Shown piece by piece: positions 55,501 to 64,000 of a stretch of DNA of 64,000 bases; the first letter of the stretch is position 1; the number at the start of each line of letters is the position of its first letter. Made by a program: the position numbers and the translations under genes. A model generated the notes under the pieces. The model saw nothing but the letters and a program-made list of their open reading frames with translations. It had not been told where the DNA came from and searched no databases. The stretch is from the NCBI GenBank assembly GCA_003640385.1, contig RCAB01000088.1, positions 62,001 to 126,000 on the forward strand, written 5' to 3'. The DNA comes from Setaria digitata. Its lineage: Eukaryota > Nematoda > Chromadorea > Rhabditida > Setariidae.

Positions 55501-58500
55501 AATTAAGGAATATGAACCAGCAGTATTAGCAACTCACATCTGTTATTTGTGATTTTACGTGGTGAAAGGCAATTTTACTGAGAATATCCTCTAATTGCTC
55601 ACAATTCCACGTAGTGAATGAGTTGTAATTTTTTCTCGCGATATAATCCGCGTAAATTAATTGCGCGGCCTAAAAACCACTCGTGTTGCTTGGAAATCTT
55701 ACCATTTATTCTTTTTCAGAGCTGCGTCACATACACTTTTTACCATAACGTCATTCGTGAAAATGATATCATTAGAACAAAAGCAAAATAGGTGTACTGC
55801 AATTAGTAAAAATGTGAAAAACGAACCTGCGTGTAACACTGTCTCCAGTGAAGTTTTTCTACAGCTTTTTCGACCGTAAACAATGTTAACTTCCGTAAAC
55901 TACCTGTTTCCGATGACAAAAGAAAAAGATCAGCATCATTTACCGCATATTCACTTATTGAATCTGAAACCTTCGTTTCATATCCCCTTGGTAAAACCAC
56001 TGCTTTTATCAAGTCTCACTGGCACTAACTAAAAAAGTGAAAGATATACCTATACAATCCACCTTGCTCATAAGTATCATTTGACTATCCTTGGGATCGA
56101 TCAAACAAAACGTTGTATTTGTTTTTGCCATTAAAAACAAATTACTGAAATCCAGTTTTCAATACAAAAAATTTGTTCAGTGACAAGGTGTGCACTTGAA
56201 AATTGTACTAAATCTTTAAATTTGGCACTTCTAAACGTCAAACGTCAGTGCCATATAGTGAACATTTTTAACTCTTCAAACTTTAACTCTTTAAAATAGA
56301 AAGCAGTATACCCACATCAAATTAAACTGTAGCGGAAAAGCTCACTTTCGACAATTGATCAACGTCAAAAGCCCGAAGTTGATAGTCTGAACTTCATCAT
56401 TATTAGTCATATTATCAAACAAGTTATCTTCCTTGAAAGAAACCACGGGAAATCGACGAACAGCTCTCAAATTCCGGTACTGATGGGTGCTAGAATAAGC
56501 AAACAATATAAGTGATTTTTTTTTTTGAAATGGACCTTGTAAAACATAGAAATATCAGTACGTATCAATTAGATAATAAAAATACATATGCTTCTCTGTT
56601 CTTAGAACTGAAATCTGTTCAAAAGGCAAGCTACATTTTAGATTAGCAAACTGTGTCACATAATATTCAAACTGCAACCTGTAAACTACACCGCAACCGT
56701 TAGCTTCCCACAACCTTCCGTTTGGACGACTTGCGAATATCACCGTCAACTCATCGCATCCTTTTATACTCATTGATGTTGTTCGATCAGCTTCTTCACA
56801 AAGTGATTTCCGTTTCTGTTTATCAGAATAAAAGATGGCTCCGAAATGCCCTTTTCGTAATCTCTTCCCCACCTTTATTAAATAAGCAGTAAGTTTCAAA
56901 AAGCAGATAAAAAAAAAAAAATTCGCGAGATATATTCCGATATAAACAGACTATTATTGCAAATAACCAATATAAACGATGAAGGAGAAACAATAATAAA
57001 AAGACGGAAATCCCTGAGGGAAATCTTTCTAGAATATAGAGGAAAAAATATTAAAGAAAATTCAATTGCAGCGAAATAGAATAAAAATTAATTACTAAGG
57101 CGTTATGGCGTTAAAACCATCACAGCAACCAGAAACACACTTAACGTGTACAAAAGTATGGAATTTATATATGTATTTTCAAAACATTAAATATCAAAAA
57201 ATTTCTAAACTGACCTGAACACAGGTGTACGTCTTCAAATTACAAATACAACATCTCGTTAGCGTAGAAACAAGCAGACAATGATCACGCAAGTCAAACT
57301 GAACAATTTCGCTATCTGTTTCAAATATAATATCGGTTGGTGAACGAAAAAAATTGCGATTCTACAACAATAACTAGAATACATTCTACAAATAATGCAG
57401 TAAAAAACTTTTTTCCAAACAAAACTAAGATTTCAGTAAATACATATTTTACAAGAATTCCATCGTGGAAAAAAATTTATTTTACAAAAAACTAACATGA
57501 ATTAGTGTACGACTAATTCGTCCCCTAGTGTCGCCAGCATATACTTCGGAACTATTGTTGCACCAACATAATTCCGTGATATGGATCGATTGACTCCGCT
57601 CATCTGCAAATTTCGAAAAAAAAAAAGACTTTAAAGAAAATTGTAGTTTTCCAGGACATAAAATAGACAAACAGTGAGATTCTGAATGTTGATAGAGTTA
57701 GAATGAGGTGTTTATCTCACTCCAAAAATTTCACCATTCAAGGATCCTTCTGTATGAGAAACTTCAACGTCACGAATCTCAAATTTCAAAGATAGACAAA
57801 GAAGTTAACAAAATTAAAAAGAATTCACTTGCCTGCCCCAGCATGAGTGTCGGTAGAAAAAAGCATGGTAGGATTTTGACCAATACCAACAAGGGCAATA
57901 ATTGCTAGTGAACCTCGTCTACTTGCTGCTGCTAAGTATTTCTCATTAGGTGATATAGATAACTGCAAGTGATAGAAATGCCCAAAAAATTTCGATAAAA
58001 CTGAATTATGAATATTTGTAGAGATCTCACACAGTAAAAATTAAGTTTTAAAGTACTGATCTAAAAGTAGGAGTGAAGTCGGGGAAAACTATGGAAAATT
58101 TTATCAAACTGTGTTTTTGCACAGATAGGGGAAGATAAACTTTATAAATATATTGACCTTGATAACAGATCCATCCTTAATAGAAATGACTTGTATTGGA
58201 ACAGAACTTATGCGATTCCGATATTTTGATGCAAATCTTGAAAATAGATATATAGTTCCACTTGTGGATCCGACAGCTAAGTAATGTGCAGACACATCCA
58301 AACAAGTGTACTAAAAAAGAGAACATCAATGAAATCTTCACGTAATTTATTCGCCTAAGATGTTGAATGTTATTTCTGATCACTTCAAACTATAAAAAAA
58401 AAAAAAAAAAAAAACTGTTCTCAAACAATAAAATTGTAAGAGGCATCTGGAAACTGGAATAAAAAATAAAGGCTAATTCACAGCCTCAGTTCTTTATTTT

Positions 58501-58906
58501 CGTTAAGAATTCTATATATGCTCCAATTCTTTTTATCAAGTGTAACAGTGATTCTTTTCTTTAAGATTCATTTATTGTTATGTTTTGAGAAAAAAATCTC
58601 ACGGTGTTTGCAAAATAACACAGTGCCTAAAATATGAAATGGAGCTCAGGAACTAAGATTCGATCACTCTCCATTAAACAGTGCAGAATATCGGAGCCAA
58701 ACTTTTTAACTACATTGAGTATTCCTTACTGAAAAATTTATTTGTGAACATCGAACCTTAATTCGAGTAGAAGAACTCGTTGGAAAGCTCAATTCTTCTA
58801 GGGATGTTAACTCAACGAAGAGATGAGTAAGCGGCGAACTACTACTTTCGTCTTCCGTCCTCTCTTCCGCTAAATTCGTGTTGCGTTCAGTAGAAATTAT
58901 ATCCAT
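49593..58906 (-). CDS. HPS5-like BLOC-2 subunit with a C-terminal RING-H2 finger
   Basis: Twenty-six exons close in phase to about 1212 residues (human HPS5 has 1129): 58906-58757, 58310-58158, 57962-57833, 57603-57497, 57361-57215, 56872-56679, 56489-56346, 56144-56050, 55963-55827, 55669-55538, 55446-55386, 55283-55172, 55023-54903, 54773-54666, 54360-54256, 53783-53592, 53363-53188, 52898-52635, 52161-51953, 51757-51638, 51480-51365, 51293-51240, 50991-50830, 50500-50358, 50238-50162, 49822-49593. The N-terminal propeller has YLAVGSTSG, ITELCW and LLVSTLTR; GSLRKLTLFTVEKAVEKL matches human GKVSHLSLISVERCVERL. Near the C-terminus, YCRICGLHR and TAERMALLLC parallel human ICRSCGFW and NVENVALLLA. 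Then comes a tail human HPS5 lacks, with a complete C3H2C3 RING (Cys1113, 1116, 1136, His1138, 1141, Cys1144, 1153, 1156). BLOC-2 serves lysosome-related organelles. The intron after exon 3 has a GC donor. Exon 16 start and exons 20-22 are the least certain. Confidence 0.85.
58393..58413. repeat. Poly-A tract in the first HPS5 intron
   Basis: About 21 consecutive A on the plus strand, within the intron between HPS5 exons 1 and 2. Similar homopolymers occur at 48704-48728, 52903-52922 and 53794-53810 (T). They are simple-sequence tracts without further structure. Confidence 0.85.
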
Positions 58907-61900
58907 GTCAAATAGGTTTGGGTGGAAAATTTAGCCATTGAAAATGTCAGGTTCCATATCCGAGGACCAACCAAGCAATCTCTTCCTTCAGCTTATTTAT
59001 TAATATCATCTCTGAAATTGACCTAGTAGCCCAGTAATGATACATACATTAGATTAATTCCGTTTGAAGCAGAAATGAAAAGTAATCAAATATGTCCCAC
59101 AAAAATAATATATCAGTCACGCTGAAGTAGTAACAGTGATAGCAAAGGCGACAGTAATGATAGAAACGGACACTAATAACTTATAATACTGTCGTTACCG
59201 TCGTCATTCAATATTTCGTTATCACCAGTATAAGGCCAATCACAAACCATTACGAACTATTAGAAAGTCAATATTAAAACGTATTAGAGCTTATAATAAA
59301 TAACAATAACAGTGGTAATGATAATTTTAATGATTACTAATAGTGACGACAGTGGGGCAAATGATTCGAAACAAAAGCTGAAAAATTATGGTAGTGTAAC
59401 GAAATCAATGTCTTCATAGTGGCTGCGAGACAAATGCGTAAAAAGTTACAGATAAGGGCATAAAAGTGTAAATCAGCGTAAAGAACAAAAAGAAAATGAA
59501 AAAGGAAGATGGAGAAGGAAGGGGGGAACTAAAAGTCTGAAATGATGTGGGGTTAGAGAAAACAGCGTAGGAAAGAAAAGGAGTGATAACAAATCCTGAT
59601 AACTTTATAGATAAGAACTATTGAAATGACTGATATCACTATGGCAGGTGGTACGCAAAAGGCATCACGAAAAAACCACTAGTGAAAGAAGAAAAGACCA
59701 ACAGTTATCCCATTAGTGTGTATTAAATGAGTCCCATATATCTGGAGTGAACAAAAAAATGCGAAAAATGCTGCCCGGAAAATTACCTGACTGATGGATC
59801 TCAAAATCAGGAATTCGTGGACCACCCGGATGGTCTGCAGCAAAGAGGACACGCAATATAAACATGAAACAGATTACACGCCATAGGTAGGGACAAAGGT
59901 CACACAACAGCTGGACTCACTAAGCTCGTGTTCCATTTCCGCTACATTCTCATAGTGCTATCTCGCTGCAACACGCAGATGAGGCTCGGCTGAAATTTAT
60001 GAAGATGTCTGTCTGATTTTTTAAAATGAATCATCGAGATCCGGAAGTTTTTGTTTCCAAGCAGAATGGGTGAAATCTGTCCCGAATTGGAAAGAGAGAA
60101 AATATCTAGGAACATTCTCAAGACGGTGAACATATTTGACTCTTTGAACAGCTCAAAGTTTTTCAAATTGATTGTATCAGTCGGAAAACCGTATTTGATC
60201 TTGTTGAATATGCAGATTGAGTACCGGAGGATTGCTTTTCCTACTTTAAAGTTTCGATCACATTGGTTTCCATATATCAGTTTTGTAATAATCCTTAAAC
60301 CAAACGATTCTTCGAAACAAGATTTGTCAGTAATTTCGTTTCAATTGCATTTTTTCTCCTCTAAGCTTTTCTGCTTCAGTATTTTCATATGACCTATAGA
60401 AATATAGAGGTGTTAAGAATCGCAAGGAATTCTTTGCTTGATGGGTTCACATGGAGTTTATTGTCTTATAATTCCAGAAGTTAATGAGTTGTATTAAATA
60501 ATAAAATGTTTGTCTACTAACGAAAAGTGACATCTGAGATTCAGAAGTTCTGGAAGGACTGACATACAACATGATAAAGTCATATTGCAGAATCTACGGG
60601 ACGATTTCGGATATACAGGAAGGCTTTGAGTTTCCAAACTACATTTTCAAACTCATTCTGCCCGATTATTCCAGCCATCAGCCAGTAGGGAACAACTGGT
60701 ATCTTTCACGTGTAACGTCATCCATCCTCAATTCAGGAATCCTACTGCGTCATTTCGAAAAAGATCCGGCAAGGAGCATCCTAATGAGATGACAATTCCG
60801 TCGATGAGATGATAAGTTTCGCGTACATTCTATTGCTGTTGGCACCAGTGCTTTGTTGCAATGCATCAAGAGCAACGTTTCATAGCATTCTGTCGGTGCC
60901 ATTGGTTGACGTGTTACGATTGAGTAGTGCCCTGTAGGGAACGGATGATTCTTGCGTGGAATTGACGTGAGAAGTGCTGCTTCATGCGTCATGACACTCG
61001 TCCTTCCGTGTCACTCAATCACTGATACTGAATCATCGGACCTCATTCCTTTTCCCTCCGACTTGCCAAGACATTTCCACACTATGTTTACTTTCTACTG
61101 CTTCACTTCCCTTTCTAGCTATCAGCGCCAGTGATTCCTTTAAGTGACAGATGAGTGCACCTACCATTTTGCATTTGTTTTCAGTGACTAATTAAATACC
61201 TAGCAAGAGGTTATGATCACACCTGTTCTCACTCCTGCTTCTCAACCATCTCTGCACCTCTGCATCATTGTTGATAAGGTGGACTTTGGGGCACACTCAA
61301 GCAAGTGTTTTTGGCTTTCTTTGATATGAATGTAGCAACTGACATCATAATATCATACGAAAGCTAAAGATACTTCCTCTTTTGTCTGCGCGAAATGACT
61401 CGATTCTTTCATTTCTGAATTTTTTTCCTCATTTCCAGGGAATTAACTTTTAATATGACACAGGACCTGTCACATTTTGTATGCACATTTGTTGCTTATT
61501 GTTACTGCATTCATGGTTAGAAAATTCACTGAGAACAGGAAAGTTGAACTTATTAAGCATCGCTGAGCACTTTTCCCCTTCTCTTCCTCCACTTCATTTG
61601 CATGAAGATAAGCACTAGTTTCTGAGTTATCTAGGGCTTCGGGACTCTAGTCCTCAATTTTTGAATACAAGATGCATTACTGCACATAGTCGTAAACTTC
61701 TGCATCCTTAATGTATTGTTCTGGATATTTGAGGTATTTATTTCTTGGATTAGACCTATCTTAAACTTTAAAATAAGTAAAAAACACCATCAGAAATACA
61801 CACTTCTACGGAGTGCCATTTATGTCTCATTCGAAGCTTGTCGATATAAGATTCAAATTTGTTAGCACTTCGATTCTGGAGTACTATTTAGTTTCTTGCT

Positions 61901-62077
61901 TTAGTTTTCCAGTTAATAAAACATACTGATTTCATTAATTTGGATCAAGCTTCTTTATAAAACCTGTTGAAAGTGTGTTTTGTTAAAGTTGAAAGGGTCA
62001 AATTTTGAATTTGCATATTTTTAGGAAAAGAAATGATTACTATACTCCCGTAACGCTGAATCCATTACAGTCTTAGA
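58907..62077. other. Gene-poor region upstream of HPS5
   Basis: About 3.2 kb. Short ORFs exist on both strands but none has a recognised domain. A minus-strand frame at about 59907-59787 has a signal-peptide-like start and a CAG|GTAATT donor, but no downstream exon in phase was found. No RNA gene was seen. Confidence 0.45.
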
Positions 62078-63760
62078 ATGAAGCGTGGTCGTTTTAGGGT
62101 TAGACCTTGCTTTCCACATGCCCGTTTATTCCTACAGTTTTTCTTTGGGGTGCTTCTCATTTCACTGTCCATTACTGCTTTGCTGCTTTCCACTTCACTC
62201 TTCTTGCTACGTGGACATGGATCACGATCACTTCCCGAATTATATGATGACAGTACGGATGCTGAAGAAGATGGCTTTTCTTGTAAATTGCGTGGCAAGT
62301 TTTCCGATTTCATTCCAGAACAAACAACGTGAATTATATGCAGAGTTACGGAACTATGGTTTTGATGTGTTCTCAATATTGTATCTGTAGGTTTACATCT
62401 TGTCTGTTGCTGCTGCTGTCTAGATTTCTTGCCAGTTTTGTTGGGATCATTCCATAATTTGTCTTGTCTGTTACTTTTATTCCTCAGTATAGCTTATCAG
62501 AAAACTATCGTTTGCAAAGAATAAAGCTTTGCTTGAGGTTGTTGGGATCGCTTATGCCATGACTTTTTTGCTTCGTTCGTTTCGACAATAATCGTACCAC
62601 CTATCTTTTCCACTTCTACACCGATCTGTGTCATTTTTGTATAATCATAACACCAGTCTCTCTTTCCCTGTAATTTACCTTCAATTTCTACGACCTGCAG
62701 AGTAGTCGTGCTGCTGATTCCTATACAGTAGTTGCATGCTAATTTCTGTTACTCACACAGTAATTGCGTTAATATGTACAGTATTCGTAGGCTAACGCTA
62801 ATTTTGCCATTTATTAGAGCATTTGGAAATTTATTAAATTCTGAATCGAACTGTGCATTATTTCTGAAACTCAGTTCAACTAATCACAATAATTCACTAG
62901 GTTTTTGTGTGCTTTGCTTATAATGTATGTATCTTTACATTTATTGTATTACAACTCCATTACTGCAATACCTTATTAACAAGAACAGAGATGACTTAGT
63001 GCATTGCTTCCGATAGTTCCTATAAGTAAGTCAAAAGAAGAACGCTTCAAATGTTTCATCAGTCTTTTTATTTCTGGTCGCCGTCGATCTTTACGTGCTT
63101 CTAGAGTGACGTGACGTAATAGCTTTCAATCAGTATTGAATCGTTGAATTTGAAAATTTTAATTTATCGAAATCCCTTTGACAGCGTTACTGAACTCCTC
63201 GGACTTTTCCAGTACAACAATTTTTTTGGTATTCAAATTTTTCATTTTTTTGACTGTAGAGGCAGGTAATCGTAATCACTCGGTGTCTTTTTTGTAGTAA
63301 CCGACTTGCCGAGAGCTGAGAAATTTACGGTGCAGAATCTTACCAGCAGATCATTGATAATAACACGGTCGGTACTTTTTCAACAACGCTCTGGCTTGTA
63401 CCTAAAAATATTATTTTTGAAAAGGTGTGAAACCGATGTGAGTGACGTACGACTACAGGTTGGTACTATTATTACATTTCCTCGCATTGTATCACAATTG
63501 TGGAAACTGTCAGCTGTTAATCTACACAATGCAAATGAAATCTAGATGTTCCACTAGAACGTACCCGTCCCGTAGTTATCGCCGTCGCATTTGTTTAGTT
63601 TCTAATAAAATTTCTATGAAGTCAGGTTGATTCGAAGATTCTATGTCCCGCTATAAAGCATATCGAAAGTGATCACTGTCCATGGGATTGGGCTCCAAAA
63701 TGCGCCTGGTCATCGTTTATCGCAACTGCAAGACTAGATTTCACTCCCAGTCATATTCTT
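62078..63760 (+). CDS. Possible type II membrane protein, 5' part (runs off right edge)
   Basis: This is a tentative gene. ATG 62078 lies 7 nt after an ATTACAG acceptor and opens a frame with a basic start (MKRGRFRVRP), a long hydrophobic segment (about residues 17-43) and an acidic stretch (DDSTDAEED): the layout of a type II membrane protein. A donor TTCTT|GTAAAT at about 62282 would join in phase to 63298-63371 (acceptor TTTTTTGTAG), which reads EKFTVQNLTSRSLIITRS. A further exon-like frame, 63626-63760, encodes 45 residues with three cysteines and a tryptophan-rich centre (HCPWDWAPKCAW), bounded by GTCAG and CTT|GTAAGC. I could not connect 63371 to 63626 in phase with confidence. I do not recognise the family. 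It could also be unrelated fragments. Confidence 0.35.
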
Positions 63761-64000
63761 GTAAGCTTTTGACTTCTTTTGCTTAAGTGAAACTTTCTTG
63801 TACTATAATTTCATAACTACATGCTTAAAAGGGAATGCTCTAAAAGCGAGTTTTTCTAACTTTTTATTCATTAGAACAACCAAAAAATATTTTAATTAGA
63901 GATTCAAGCGCGGAATTTCCAGTTTCTTTCTGAATTATTATAGTATTGAATGGGATGTAGAGTAGTAAGAGTATACAAAGGTTTACATATTCTTATTCCT
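63761..64000. other. Right end of the window
   Basis: The last 240 bp hold no exon that I can support. They begin with the donor of the exon-like frame ending at 63760, so they may be intron. Confidence 0.4.

Noticed and set aside
59787..59907. Minus-strand frame with signal-peptide-like start and a good donor
   Set aside because: There is no ATG at the frame start, and the one strong downstream acceptor gives a stop in phase, so no second exon could be joined.

Overview
The window reads as chromosomal DNA of a nematode, most likely a filarial or other spirurid worm. It is AT-rich, its coding exons are small (about 50-500 bp), and most introns run from 50 to 600 bp. Splice acceptors are mostly TTTCAG, TTTTAG or T-rich AAG. 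Several first coding exons sit 6-34 nt downstream of a good acceptor, as expected for spliced-leader trans-splicing. Twelve genes are recognisable as conserved eukaryotic families, and I placed their exons by hand from reading-frame phase, splice signals and recalled family sequences. Every complete model closes in phase.

Layout, left to right: the 5' end of a NEDD4-family HECT ubiquitin ligase (minus, runs off the left edge); a DHRSX-like short-chain dehydrogenase (plus); a 24-exon Integrator subunit 3 gene (minus, 2751-11151); head-to-head with it the NMD factor smg-5 (plus, 11313-15668); an 11-kb gene-poor gap holding a decayed 18S rRNA fragment; the Groucho/TLE co-repressor unc-37 (plus, 26739-30414); a minus-strand pair rpb-7 and sec-11 (likely one operon); ribosomal protein uS8/RPS15A (plus); a TMX3-like protein disulphide isomerase (plus); a HERPUD-like ubiquitin-domain ER protein (minus); a small unrecognised minus-strand gene; Derlin-1 (plus); a 26-exon HPS5-like BLOC-2 subunit with an added C-terminal RING-H2 finger (minus); and a gene-poor right end with scattered exons of a possible type II membrane protein that runs off the edge.

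Functional themes: ER protein handling (sec-11, TMX3, HERPUD, Derlin-1), RNA polymerase II output and RNA surveillance (INTS3, RPB7, SMG-5, UNC-37), and membrane trafficking or ubiquitin (HPS5, NEDD4). From memory of C. elegans, several neighbours here are also neighbours there: smg-5/unc-37, rpb-7/sec-11, derlin/HERPUD, and the NEDD4-like/INTS3 cosmid. That would make this a conserved chromosome-I-type block, but it needs checking against a database.

The least explained parts are a near-perfect intronic hairpin in the INTS3 gene, the rRNA fragment in the smg-5/unc-37 gap, the RING-H2 tail on HPS5, and the small gene antisense to the derlin 5' end.
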